DNA from: Porifericola rhodea
GTDB lineage: Bacteria > Bacteroidota > Bacteroidia > Cytophagales > Cyclobacteriaceae
DNA: 64,000 nucleotides
NCBI RefSeq assembly: GCF_030506305.1
Contig: NZ_CP119421.1
Location: 4,852,501-4,916,500 of the forward strand
Direction of reading: 5' to 3'
A program made the translations under genes and the position numbers. This document shows positions 26,668 through 35,476 of the stretch, one piece after another. Position 1 is the stretch's first letter, and every line of letters begins with the position of its first letter. The notes below the pieces were generated by a model. That model worked only from the letters and a program-made list of their open reading frames with translations, was not told the origin of the DNA and did not search any database.

Positions 26668-28962
26668 TTAGCTATTAGCTTTGTTTAGTTTCGCTGCTGC
26701 CAGATGGTCTACAAACCAGTGCAACTCACCATCTTCAGGTTTAATCAACTGCGCCGGATATTCTTCAGGATTATATTCTCCTTCTAATACTTCGTGCAGC
26801 GCATCTGCTTTCTGCTCACCAAAGGCCATAAAAGCAATACATTCTGCCTGGTTAATCAACTGGGGCATCAGGCTGATACGGTAGGTATCCATTTTCTCCA
26901 CCCACATCTCTTTTACCCAGGTCATGGATTTATGAGAGAAAGGTACGTGCGGGAAAAGTGAAGCCGTATGTCCATCTGCTCCCATACCCAACAGAATAAG
27001 GTCAAAGCGAGGAGACATTCCCTGGAAGAATTCCTGCAAGCTTTCCTCGTATTGAAGAGCAGCAATATCCGCTCTCAACTCTCCATGAATAGGAAATATA
27101 TGGTCTCTTGGTACTGGCACATCGTTAAGCAGTGCCTGATAAGACATGCCAGCATTGCTGTCTTTATCTTCAATAGGAACCGGACGCTCATCTCCCCAAA
27201 ATACATATGTCTTATTCCAGGGCACCTGATTGATAAAAGGCTCCTGCTTAAGCAATTCGTACATACCTTTAGGCGAGCTACCACCTGTCAGGCAAACTAC
27301 AAAGCGCCCTTTACTATCTACTGCTTCCCTGGCTTTACGCACAAATAGCTCAGCAGCGCTATAGCTCAGGTCATCTTTGTTTTCGTAAATGTGCAAGTTT
27401 GTAATTCCTTTCTTAGGGTGCTGATCGTTCTCTTCTATCACAGTTTCTTTAACATTTGTGGCTTTAGGGTTTATCCACTCGTGGCCTTCCAGTTTGAGCA
27501 AATCATCAGCCTCTTGCGGTCCCCAGCTTCCAGATGAATACTTAGGCAAGGCATGCTTACCATTTTTATCCCATTTATCTAATATGGGCATAACTACTTT
27601 CCAGGCTTCTTCTACCTGATCTGCTCTCATAAAGAGAGCCGCATTACCCTCTATAGCATCCAGCAATAAGGCTTCGTAGGCTTCTGGTGGCTCAGCATCA
27701 TAAGATTGCTGATAATCAAAAACCATTTCTACCGGATTAAGTATGTGGTATATACCCGGGCGCTTAGCCTGAAAACGTATGGTTATACCCATGTCCGGTT
27801 GAATATTAATGATAATACGGTTAGGCTCTCTACTTGCATTATAGTCTTTGGTAAATGCCCGATGTGGCGGTTTACGAAGCTGTATAGTAATTACTGAACA
27901 CTTATCGCCCATGCGCTTGCCGGTACGTACGTAAAAAGGAACATCCTGCCAACGCCAATTATCAATGTTAAACTTAATGGCGGTATAAGTTTCAGTAGTA
28001 GACTCTGGATCTACCCCCTCTTCTTCGGTGTACCCTTCTGCCTTTTTACCTTTAATCCAGCCTTTATCGTATTGTGCACGAATGGCATATTTATCTACCT
28101 CTTCTTCTTCCATGATGCGCACGGCTTTGAGCACATCTACTTTTTTATTTCTGATTTCGTCAGCATCCAAATTAATGGGAGGCTCCATAGCAATCATAGA
28201 TACAAGCTGCAATACATGGTTTTGCACCATATCCCGTAGCGCACCGGAGCCTTCATAATAGGCTCCCCTGCCCTCAACGCCTACCGTCTCGGCTACGGTA
28301 ATCTGCACATGGTCAATATAATTTCTGTTCCAGAGCGGCTCAAAAATGGTATTGGCAAACCTGAAAGTAAGAATGTTCTGTACTGTTTCTTTACCCAGAT
28401 AATGGTCTATACGGAAAATCTGCTTTTCGTCATACAGCTCTGTAAGGAGTTTGTTTAGCTCACGAGCACTTTCAAGGTCATGTCCAAAGGGCTTTTCAAT
28501 AACAATACGAGAGCACTCCAAATCGTGGCATGCCTGAGTAGAAGCCAGATTAGTAGCAATGGTAGAAAATAACTGTGGAGCTACTGACAGATAAAACAGA
28601 CGGTTGGCTTTTACGCCCCAGGTATCTTCCAGAGAACCAATTTTAGTATCCAGTTGCTGAAAAGACTCCTTCTTCATTACATCCATAATGAAGTATTCTA
28701 TATGCTGAGAGAAGGCATTCCAGACTTTGTCATCAGTAATACCCCGACGAGAATACTGAGACACCTCTTCGCGAAGCATATTACGATAGTCTTCATCAGA
28801 AAACTCGGTACGCCCCAGCCCAATTACCTGAAAATTATCTGGCAGGTATTTATCCAGAAAAAGATTATATAGGGCAGGGATAAGTTTTCTTTTATTCAGG
28901 TCACCACTACCGCCAAAAATGATGATTACGGTAGGGTCTAGCTGGTGTTTGCTAAATTCCAT
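26668..28962 (-). CDS. Fused glucose-6-phosphate dehydrogenase / 6-phosphogluconolactonase
   Basis: One 764-aa frame carrying the first two oxidative pentose-phosphate enzymes. Residues 1 to about 495 are G6PD: the nucleotide-binding IFGGSGDLNKRKL (15-27), IEKPFG (155-160) and active-site RIDHYLGKE with His187. Residues 496-521 form a charged linker. Residues 522-764 are a full-length Pgl/NagB-type lactonase with LTGGSSPKG, VFWGDERPVP and LLGMGADGHTASLFP. Bacteria usually have separate zwf and pgl genes; this order matches eukaryotic H6PD. The gene is 18 nt after gnd, with a terminator behind. Confidence 0.93.
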   Translation of the reverse strand: MEFSKHQLDPTVIIIFGGSGDLNKRKLIPALYNLFLDKYLPDNFQVIGLGRTEFSDEDYRNMLREEVSQYSRRGITDDKVWNAFSQHIEYFIMDVMKKESFQQLDTKIGSLEDTWGVKANRLFYLSVAPQLFSTIATNLASTQACHDLECSRIVIEKPFGHDLESARELNKLLTELYDEKQIFRIDHYLGKETVQNILTFRFANTIFEPLWNRNYIDHVQITVAETVGVEGRGAYYEGSGALRDMVQNHVLQLVSMIAMEPPINLDADEIRNKKVDVLKAVRIMEEEEVDKYAIRAQYDKGWIKGKKAEGYTEEEGVDPESTTETYTAIKFNIDNWRWQDVPFYVRTGKRMGDKCSVITIQLRKPPHRAFTKDYNASREPNRIIINIQPDMGITIRFQAKRPGIYHILNPVEMVFDYQQSYDAEPPEAYEALLLDAIEGNAALFMRADQVEEAWKVVMPILDKWDKNGKHALPKYSSGSWGPQEADDLLKLEGHEWINPKATNVKETVIEENDQHPKKGITNLHIYENKDDLSYSAAELFVRKAREAVDSKGRFVVCLTGGSSPKGMYELLKQEPFINQVPWNKTYVFWGDERPVPIEDKDSNAGMSYQALLNDVPVPRDHIFPIHGELRADIAALQYEESLQEFFQGMSPRFDLILLGMGADGHTASLFPHVPFSHKSMTWVKEMWVEKMDTYRISLMPQLINQAECIAFMAFGEQKADALHEVLEGEYNPEEYPAQLIKPEDGELHWFVDHLAAAKLNKANS

Positions 28963-28980
28963 AAGATCAGGTATTAATAA

Positions 28981-30402
28981 TTATGAGGCCCCCCATATAG
29001 TATGAAACGCGCCTGTTTTATCCAGTCTTTCATACGTATGAGCACCAAAATAGTCTCGCTGAGCCTGCACCAGATTAGAAGGCAGACGCGAGGTGCGATA
29101 ACTGTCATAGTAATGTAAAGACGCTGAGAGTGCCGCAGTAGGAATCCCCTGCTCCAGGCACTGTACCAATACTTTACGTGTTTGCGAAGCAGTCTGGCTT
29201 AATGTTTTCGCAATATCCGGGTTAATCATGAGGTTTGCCAGTTGCTTATCCTCAGCAAAGGCTTTCATGAAATCTTCCAGCATACGAGAGCGGATGATAC
29301 ACCCTCCTCTCCAGATTTTTGCTACTTCTACTAGATCTAGGCCAAAACCCATCTCTTCAGAAGCTTTCTGTAACATGGCAAAGCCCTGAGCATACGATAC
29401 CAACATAGCAAAATGAAGAGCATCATGCGCCTGAGCAATAAGTTCTTCCTGCTGGTCTGTCTTTTGAACTTCGGGTCCGCTCAATAAGCTTTCTGCTTTG
29501 GTACGTTCATCTTTAAGGGCAGAGAGGTAACGCATAGTAACAGCCGAATCTATAGTAGGAATAGCCACTCCCAGATCCATAGCACTTTGAGAGGTCCATT
29601 TACCGGTGCCTTTTTGTTTGGCACTATCCAGAATATTGTTAATGAGCATCGCCCCTTCTACCTGATCATCTGACTGTTTAAAAATGTCGGCGGTAATTTC
29701 TACCAGGAAAGATTGAAGAGCGCCCTCGTTCCAACTTTTAAAAGCCTGATGTAACTGCTCTTCGCTAAGGCCACCACGGCGACGCAACACATCGTAGATT
29801 TCTGCAATAAGCTGCATTATGCCATACTCTATGCCATTATGCACCATTTTTACATAATTGCCAGCCGCACCATTGCCAAGAAACGCAACACAAGCTTCGC
29901 CATTAACCTTAGCAGCCGCAGCCTCTAAAATCCCTCTTACCGGCTCATAAGCATCTATTTTGCCACCAGGCATAAGACTCGGACCAAACCTCGCTCCTTT
30001 TTCTCCTCCAGAAACACCCATTCCCAAAAAATGGATTTTAGCATCTTCCAGCTTTTCCATACGACGCGTAGTATCATCGTAGTGCGAGTTACCTCCGTCT
30101 ATGATAATATCACCTTCATCCAAATGTGGTAGCAGGCTATCAATAACAGCATCTACCGCTTTGCCGGCAGGCACTAGCAACATAATACGGCGAGGAGATT
30201 TTAAAGCGCCTACAAAAGTGTTAAGCTCAGCAGTGGCATGCACATTATCTCCTGCTTTTTCTTTATCTAGTGCTTCTACTTTCTCTTTATCCAGGTCATA
30301 GCCTATCACTTCAAACTGATGATCAGCTACGTTAAGGAGAAAATTTCTACCCATAACGCCTAAACCAATCATTCCGAAGTCACAGTTAGCTTGTGTATTC
30401 AT
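28981..30402 (-). CDS. gnd: 6-phosphogluconate dehydrogenase, decarboxylating
   Basis: Converts 6-phosphogluconate to ribulose-5-phosphate with NADPH formation, the step after the fused Zwf-Pgl. At 473 aa it is of the long (E. coli-like) type. It shows the Rossmann motif MIGLGVMGRNF (11-21), IIDGGNSHYDDT, GMGVSGGEKGARFGPSLMPGG (active-site loop; quoted in part GVSGGEKGARFGPSLMPG), KMVHNGIEYG and the C-terminal YFGAHTYER. Middle gene of rpiB-gnd-zwf/pgl. Confidence 0.97.
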   Translation of the reverse strand: MNTQANCDFGMIGLGVMGRNFLLNVADHQFEVIGYDLDKEKVEALDKEKAGDNVHATAELNTFVGALKSPRRIMLLVPAGKAVDAVIDSLLPHLDEGDIIIDGGNSHYDDTTRRMEKLEDAKIHFLGMGVSGGEKGARFGPSLMPGGKIDAYEPVRGILEAAAAKVNGEACVAFLGNGAAGNYVKMVHNGIEYGIMQLIAEIYDVLRRRGGLSEEQLHQAFKSWNEGALQSFLVEITADIFKQSDDQVEGAMLINNILDSAKQKGTGKWTSQSAMDLGVAIPTIDSAVTMRYLSALKDERTKAESLLSGPEVQKTDQQEELIAQAHDALHFAMLVSYAQGFAMLQKASEEMGFGLDLVEVAKIWRGGCIIRSRMLEDFMKAFAEDKQLANLMINPDIAKTLSQTASQTRKVLVQCLEQGIPTAALSASLHYYDSYRTSRLPSNLVQAQRDYFGAHTYERLDKTGAFHTIWGAS

Positions 30403-30430
30403 AGTTTGTGTTTTGTTCTTGTTTAAATGG

Positions 30431-30883
30431 TCATTTTGTATTTCTATCTTCTATATTTTTAAGTTTTGTAAGCCTCCTGGCATGTCTCTCCTCTCCAGTG
30501 TAGCCGGCATTCAAAAAGGCATGAATAAGCTCCATGGCATACACATCTCCCACCACTCTGGCCCCTATACAGATAATGTTCATGTCGTCATGCTCTACTC
30601 CCTGGTGAGCAGAATAGGTTTCGTTGATCAGTGCAGCTCTTACTCCCTGAATTTTATTGGCTACTATACAGGCCCCGATTCCACTTCCGCAAATAGCTAT
30701 GCCTCTTTCCACCTTATTTTGTGCTACGGCTTCTGCCAAGGGCTGTACAAAGTCCGGGTAATCATCCTGAGCGTCGTAACTATCTGCACCAAAGTCAGTA
30801 ATCTCAAAATGGTCCTGTAAAGATTTTTTTATTAGCTCCTTAAGCTCAAAACCTCCATGATCAGCGGCTATACCAATTTTCAT
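30431..30883 (-). CDS. rpiB: Ribose-5-phosphate isomerase B
   Basis: RpiB/LacAB-family isomerase, 150 aa. The motif GIAADHGGFELK (4-15), CGSGIG with the catalytic-region Cys, and NIICIGARVVG are diagnostic. I chose ATG 30883 (MKIGIAADHGG), the usual family start; the open frame continues to 30955 but adds 24 residues unlike RpiB. First gene of the pentose-phosphate operon, 28 nt before gnd. It interconverts ribulose- and ribose-5-phosphate. Confidence 0.95.
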   Translation of the reverse strand: MKIGIAADHGGFELKELIKKSLQDHFEITDFGADSYDAQDDYPDFVQPLAEAVAQNKVERGIAICGSGIGACIVANKIQGVRAALINETYSAHQGVEHDDMNIICIGARVVGDVYAMELIHAFLNAGYTGEERHARRLTKLKNIEDRNTK

Positions 30884-31078
30884 CATCGTGTTAAAAAAAG
30901 TGTGGCCAAATCTGTTTAAAGTGGTAAATATAGAGCATAGCATTACGATCAACAACCCGGCCTCATATTAGCTGAAAAATTCTTTCTGTTTCCTAAGATA
31001 AATTCTCGTAACAGTCGTAGAATATTAAAGAACACTTTCACTTTTTCAGAGTTATTCAATCAAATAAACCCTAATGAT

Positions 31079-31591
31079 ATGAGTAAACTTGTTAAAAACG
31101 ACGTAAAATCTAGTGAACCGACTAAGCTTGGTTTGTCAGAAAACAAAAGAGCCGAATCTGCAGAAATATTAAACCTGCTATTGGCTGATGCATCTGTGCT
31201 CTATACCAAAACACGCAATTTTCATTGGAATGTTACCGGGCCACTGTTCTACAGTCTACATAACCTGCTGGAAGAGCAATATCAAGAGTTGGCAACTTCT
31301 ACAGACGAAATTGCTGAACGTGTACGTCAGCTTGGTTTTAATGCTGTGGGAAGCATGCAGGAGTTTCTAAACATTACTCGCCTGGAAGAAGCTAAGAAAG
31401 ATGGATTGAGCGATAAGGATATGGTAAAAGCACTGGTAAAAGACCATGAAGAGGTGGTGCGCACCATGAGAAAAGACATAGAAAAACTTGAAGATGAACT
31501 TGGAGATGTAGGTAACGCAGATTTTGTTACCGGACTCATGCAGGCACACGAAAAGATGGCCTGGATGTTAAGATCACTACTTCAACAATAA
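31079..31591 (+). CDS. dps: Dps-family DNA-binding ferritin-like protein
   Basis: Iron-oxidising mini-ferritin that protects DNA from peroxide, 170 aa. The ferroxidase signature is clear: NFHWNVTGPLFYSLHNLLEEQY (quoted in part: NFHWNVTGPLFYSLH) followed by STDEIAERVRQLG. The Lys-rich N-terminal tail (MSKLVKNDVKSSE) may contact DNA. It is divergent from rpiB and ends at a strong terminator. Confidence 0.95.
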   Translation: MSKLVKNDVKSSEPTKLGLSENKRAESAEILNLLLADASVLYTKTRNFHWNVTGPLFYSLHNLLEEQYQELATSTDEIAERVRQLGFNAVGSMQEFLNITRLEEAKKDGLSDKDMVKALVKDHEEVVRTMRKDIEKLEDELGDVGNADFVTGLMQAHEKMAWMLRSLLQQ

Positions 31592-31595
31592 ATTT

Positions 31596-31621
31596 AAGCC
31601 GGCTAGTCCGGCTTTTTTTTC
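31596..31621 (+). terminator. Rho-independent terminator after dps
   Basis: AAGCCGG (31596-31602) / CCGGCTT (31608-31614) with a 5-nt loop is followed by eight T. It lies 4 nt after the dps stop. Confidence 0.92.
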
Positions 31622-31700
31622 TACATGCCCTCCTGAATATTTTCAGTATTCAAAATTGTGTTTATTTGCCGGCAGAGACTTATGAATATCAGACACACTT

Positions 31701-32381
31701 ATGGAGAAAACTGCCTTAGAAAAAAAGCTCATAGAATACAAGAATAAGATCCATCCACTAATACCCGGGCTTACAAAAGCTAAACTTAAATATCTGGACT
31801 TTTCTGAGGAAAGCGCCTTTTTACAAAACTTAGACCTTAAAGATACCTTTAAATTTAATCAGGTGCTTTTTGATGAAGTGCTTCGGGGCAAAGTAGGTAT
31901 TGGAGGATATTTTGAAAATCGCATTATTTATCGCAGAAGCACTCATTACGATGGAGCAGAAGCTCGTAGCCTTCACCTTGGCCTTGACTTGTGGGTAGCA
32001 GCAGGAACCGCTATTTACAGTCCGCTTCCCGGCACCATACATAGCCTGCAAGATAACCAGGGCTTCGGCAATTATGGCCCTACTATTATCGTTGAACATG
32101 TAATAGAAGACATACACATTTTTGGTCTGTATGGCCATTTAAGCCATGAGTCGCTCAGACGGTGGAAGCCTGGTGATAAGGTTTTGGCAGGAAAGGAAAT
32201 AGCCTGGGTAGGTGACTTTCCCGAAAACGGAGACTGGCCCCCACATTTGCACTGGCAACTAATGAAAGATATGCTGGGTAATGAGGGTGATTTTCCGGGG
32301 GTTGCGGCACCATCAGATAGGGATTTTTATTTGCAAATATGCCTTGATCCTCACTATCTTTTAAAACTGGCAGACACCTGA
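31701..32381 (+). CDS. M23-family (LytM-like) peptidase, no signal peptide
   Basis: A 226-aa protein with a LytM-type zinc-peptidase domain. The ligand motifs are HLGLDL (HxxxD) and PPHLHWQ (HxH), with the intermediate YSPLPGTIHS and LYGHLS strands. M23 enzymes cut peptidoglycan cross-links, but this one lacks an evident signal peptide or membrane anchor, so it may be cytoplasmic or use another route. The J-domain gene begins 34 nt downstream. Confidence 0.85.
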   Translation: MEKTALEKKLIEYKNKIHPLIPGLTKAKLKYLDFSEESAFLQNLDLKDTFKFNQVLFDEVLRGKVGIGGYFENRIIYRRSTHYDGAEARSLHLGLDLWVAAGTAIYSPLPGTIHSLQDNQGFGNYGPTIIVEHVIEDIHIFGLYGHLSHESLRRWKPGDKVLAGKEIAWVGDFPENGDWPPHLHWQLMKDMLGNEGDFPGVAAPSDRDFYLQICLDPHYLLKLADT

Positions 32382-32415
32382 CTCTCTGCCAGTAATGCAC
32401 TAAACTTAACAAATA

Positions 32416-33027
32416 TTGGAACGCTACTACCAAATATTAGGACTACCAGTCGGCTCATCAAAAACGGAAGTCAAAAAGGCTTATCGTAAGCTGGCGTTTA
32501 TGTACCATCCTGATAAAAATGTAGCTCATGAAGCCCAACAGAAGTTCTATCAGATTACTGAAGCTTACGAAATTATTCTAGGCACACGCAAAGCTCCTCC
32601 TATCAGACAAGCTACCAGCACCCATTCGTATTATCATGCTGCAAGAGGGCGAAGATCCTATAATTTCAGGCGGCAGTCGTACCGAGAGATGTGGGAAGAA
32701 GAGAGTGATAGAAGACGAAGAGATGCCAGACGATATGCCAAGGAGCAGGCTCAAAGACGTTACGAAAACATAAAAAAAAATAATGAAGCATTTAAGAAAA
32801 GCTGGTACTATAAACCCGCTTACTATTTTGTACATGCTATCATATTTGCTGCCTGGCTCATTGGATTAGCAATCTTATGTTCATCGCTTTACGGACTGGT
32901 ATACTTCTACCTAGAGGACGATCAGTGGTGGAAAATTTTGTTTTGCTTTCCTCTGTTTGTTGCCGGAGTGCTTTGTATTACACATGCAAAAAAACTTAAA
33001 CAAGAGGCTGCACCTTTTTTCAGTTAA
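32416..33027 (+). CDS. J-domain protein with C-terminal membrane helices, TTG start
   Basis: A 203-aa DnaJ-like protein. The J domain is at residues 1-57 ([12 protein letters not shown], helix [16 protein letters not shown] with the HPD triad). A basic linker (80-125) leads to two hydrophobic stretches (about 138-163, 172-188), so it is probably membrane-anchored and recruits Hsp70 there. The start is TTG 32416: an in-frame stop at 32407 leaves no upstream ATG, and the next Met would remove part of the J domain. Confidence 0.85.
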   Translation: MERYYQILGLPVGSSKTEVKKAYRKLAFMYHPDKNVAHEAQQKFYQITEAYEIILGTRKAPPIRQATSTHSYYHAARGRRSYNFRRQSYREMWEEESDRRRRDARRYAKEQAQRRYENIKKNNEAFKKSWYYKPAYYFVHAIIFAAWLIGLAILCSSLYGLVYFYLEDDQWWKILFCFPLFVAGVLCITHAKKLKQEAAPFFS

Positions 33028-33054
33028 GTAAATGCAACTTTTTTTGTTAAATAC

Positions 33055-33069
33055 TTGTATATACAATTA
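33055..33069. promoter_or_regulatory. Palindromic operator upstream of pirin
   Basis: TTGTATATACAA (33055-33066) is a perfect 12-bp palindrome ending 19 nt before the pirin ATG. With the following TTA it is identical over 15 bp to the element at 8793-8807 before the nitroreductase gene, also about 25 nt from its start. Two such positions argue for a shared repressor. Confidence 0.6.
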
Positions 33070-33085
33070 AAGTATACACATTAAA

Positions 33086-33793
33086 ATGAAAACTATATTA
33101 CACCAATCCAATAACAGAGGCCACAGTAATTTCGGATGGCTGGACTCATATCATTCATTTAGTTTTGGCCGGTATTACGATCCCCAACGCATGGGTTTTG
33201 GCGTATTAAGAGTACTCAATGATGACCATGTGACCGGTGGAGCTGGTTTTGGCACTCACCCTCATGATAATATGGAAATAGTATCTATTCCTTTATGGGG
33301 AAATATGGCGCATAAAGATAGCACTGGTACCAATGGAGTCATCAAAACCGGAGATGTACAAATCATGTCAGCAGGTAGTGGAATAACTCACTCTGAGTTT
33401 AACCTGTCTAAAGATAAAGACCTTAAATTTCTACAGATATGGGTAATGCCCAAAGAGAGAAACATAAAACCACGCTATGCGCAGCAAAGCTATGACTTAA
33501 ACTACAATTTAAATCAATGGCAAACAGTAGTAGCACCGGATGAAGAGCAGGCATTATGGATTAACCAGGATGCTTATTTCACAATGATTAAGACAGATAG
33601 AGTGCTCCAAACATCTTATCGCTTAAAACAAGCGGCCAATGGTGTATATCTATTCGTAATTGAAGGGATGCTCAAAGTGAAAGAGCATCAACTTAAGCAG
33701 CGGGATGCATTGGGGGTTTATGAAGCCGAAGAAGTTGAGATGGAAATCTCCAAAGATGCTTATATCCTCGCTATTGAAGTTCCTATGGGCTAG
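33086..33793 (+). CDS. Pirin-family bicupin protein
   Basis: A 235-aa pirin/YhhW-like protein. The opening SNFGWLDSYHSFSFGRYYDP (residues 14-33) and the metal site are intact: His58 and His60 in GTHPHDNMEI, and His102 and Glu104 in ITHSEFN. Bacterial members include quercetin 2,3-dioxygenases and redox-responsive regulators; which applies is not evident. The gene is preceded by an operator shared with a nitroreductase, which suggests a role in aromatic or electrophile stress. Confidence 0.92.
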   Translation: MKTILHQSNNRGHSNFGWLDSYHSFSFGRYYDPQRMGFGVLRVLNDDHVTGGAGFGTHPHDNMEIVSIPLWGNMAHKDSTGTNGVIKTGDVQIMSAGSGITHSEFNLSKDKDLKFLQIWVMPKERNIKPRYAQQSYDLNYNLNQWQTVVAPDEEQALWINQDAYFTMIKTDRVLQTSYRLKQAANGVYLFVIEGMLKVKEHQLKQRDALGVYEAEEVEMEISKDAYILAIEVPMG

Positions 33794-34093
33794 TAATAAT
33801 AGATTGATAAAAGTTTCGGCATTAGGCAAACAATTGAGCTTTATATAAGATTTTTACTTATGTAATAAAGCAGAAGGTTTTTAAGTATTTATTTCCTGTA
33901 AGTAAGTCTGATAGGTCTTAATTATTGTAATAATAGAACTCATCCAAGACCTGTTTAGACTTCTCAGGAATGGATTTTTTTAACTTAATCTACACATAGC
34001 TGTATTAATTTTTTAATAAAAATAGAATATAAACTGCTTAAAATGAAAGATCTTTATTTATTACAAGCCTGGTTTGCAATGCTGGAATTTAAC
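33794..34093. other. AT-rich gap of about 300 bp before the nucleoside kinase
   Basis: Nothing recognisable apart from a possible 32-codon ORF (34043-34141) whose TAA overlaps the kinase ATG. The likely kinase promoter begins inside that ORF, so it is probably not translated with the kinase. Confidence 0.4.
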
Positions 34094-34123
34094 TTTGAAG
34101 TTTCAGGTTTTTTCATAGATTTG
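34094..34123 (+). promoter_or_regulatory. Bacteroidota-type promoter of the deoxynucleoside kinase
   Basis: TTTG (34094-34097) and TAGATTTG (34116-34123) match the -33 and -7 consensus (TTTG and TAnnTTTG) with an 18-nt spacer. Transcription would begin near 34130, leaving a leader of about 10 nt before ATG 34141. Confidence 0.6.
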
Positions 34124-34140
34124 AATAATTGGCAACGCTA

Positions 34141-34761
34141 ATGGTGATAGCAGTAGCAGGCAATATTGGTACTGGAAAGACCACATTAGTCAGGCGATTA
34201 TCAGATCAACTGGAATTTACAGCAGAGTTTGAAGCCGCCAGAAACAATCCGTACCTGTCTCTTTTTTATGAAGACATGCAACGCTGGGCATTTCAATTAC
34301 AAGTGTATTTTCTGGGTTGCCGATTTAAACAGGGGCTAAAGCTAAAAGAGCAGCAGTCCGGTGTAGTTTTAGACCGAACTATTTATGAGGATGCGGAAAT
34401 ATTTGCCAAAAACTTATATGAGTCCGAAATACTCTCAGAAATAGATTACAAAAACTACCTCAATCTGTACCAATCTATGCAAGAGCTTACTCCAACTCCA
34501 GATTTACTTATTTTTCTAGAAGGAAGTCCGGAGCTGCTTAAAGAGCGCATATTAGAAAGGAGCAGATTGGAAAGAAGCTACGAAAAAGATATACCGCTGA
34601 CCTACTTAAAACGTTTAAATAAGTATTATTCAGCATGGGTAAGCAAGTATACATATTCACCTAAGATCAGCATTAATATTGATCAGATTGATTTAGCTAA
34701 AAACGAGCATTTTGAAACACTATTAGAAAAAATTCAAAATCTAAAAAAATGCGTTACTTAG
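34141..34761 (+). CDS. Deoxynucleoside kinase
   Basis: Nucleotide-salvage kinase of the dNK/dGK family, 206 aa. The P-loop GNIGTGKTT is at 7-15; DRTIYEDAEIF (78-88) is the conserved DR[S/T] segment; LIFLEGSPE and the LID-like RSRLERSYE follow. It phosphorylates deoxyadenosine, deoxyguanosine or similar. I chose ATG 34141 rather than TTG 34129, because the promoter places the transcript start close to 34130. The next gene overlaps its end by 13 nt. Confidence 0.9.
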   Translation: MVIAVAGNIGTGKTTLVRRLSDQLEFTAEFEAARNNPYLSLFYEDMQRWAFQLQVYFLGCRFKQGLKLKEQQSGVVLDRTIYEDAEIFAKNLYESEILSEIDYKNYLNLYQSMQELTPTPDLLIFLEGSPELLKERILERSRLERSYEKDIPLTYLKRLNKYYSAWVSKYTYSPKISINIDQIDLAKNEHFETLLEKIQNLKKCVT

Positions 34762-35027
34762 AAGACTTTTATGTAAAGAACGATTTGGGAGAAGTACAAG
34801 TCTTTTACAGACTCAAGCCTATAGTTTTTCCTGAAAACGAGTTTACTTATTTAGGAACAGAGATTATGACTAAAGAAGGTCATGCATATATAGATAATTA
34901 TGAGTTGACTTACCGCGACATCCTTCAGATGTATGAAGATGGTTTCCACACTATAGATCGTGAAGAGTTTGAACGCGTGCAAGCATTGGTTGACTGTGAG
35001 CTAGAGGAAGAAGTCCTGGAAGATTAA
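34749..35027 (+). CDS. Conserved-looking small acidic protein
   Basis: A 92-aa acidic protein of unknown family (MRYLEDFYVKND, ending ELEEEVLED). It has no signal peptide, membrane helix or known motif. It overlaps the end of the deoxynucleoside kinase by 13 nt, so the two are very probably cotranslated. Its composition and sense-strand codon use look like a true gene. Confidence 0.7.
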   Translation: MRYLEDFYVKNDLGEVQVFYRLKPIVFPENEFTYLGTEIMTKEGHAYIDNYELTYRDILQMYEDGFHTIDREEFERVQALVDCELEEEVLED

Positions 35028-35034
35028 TATTCAG

Positions 35035-35250
35035 CTAATTTTCATCAGACTTATCTTCCTCAGCATTGTATTGATTTAGCAGCTTCTCCCATCCATATAG
35101 CTGCTCCGCTGAACTTTCGCGATATCTTTCTGCGAATTTTCTAAGCAAAACCGCTCTGGCGCTCAATTTTTGAGCCTGCTTTTGGGCAACATCATACTTT
35201 TTGCCCATTTCATCGTCTAAATTATTGTCTTGGTTTTTCAGCATAGCCAT
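35035..35250 (-). CDS. Small charged hypothetical protein
   Basis: A 71-aa, helical, Lys/Glu/Gln-rich protein (MAMLKNQDNNLDDEMG, ending EEDKSDEN) with no known motif. Met3 is an alternative start. It converges with the preceding gene 7 nt away. The amphipathic composition and lack of any competing frame favour a genuine gene, but no homologue is recognised. Confidence 0.55.
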   Translation of the reverse strand: MAMLKNQDNNLDDEMGKKYDVAQKQAQKLSARAVLLRKFAERYRESSAEQLYGWEKLLNQYNAEEDKSDEN

Positions 35251-35476
35251 GACATTTTCTTTCTATAAATTTAAGAACTAGCATCTTCATTTTTTGTCTT
35301 TAGCAATAAGAATTTAATGTTCCAAATTCTATCTTTTTTTCTGCTAAACCATTGGCCTTGCTACAATTTTTATTAAAAGTCAAGATTTAATAAGTAAGCT
35401 TCTTTTCTATTTTTGCTGTTTGTTTACAGAAAAGAAAGTGTAACTAATCACATATTCTATCTAACCTTTCCAACTC

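Noticed and set aside
30884-30955. N-terminal extension of rpiB
   Set aside because: The family begins at MKIGIAADHGG, and the added residues are not RpiB-like.
34129-34140. TTG start for the deoxynucleoside kinase
   Set aside because: ATG 34141 starts directly before the P-loop strand and suits the promoter position.
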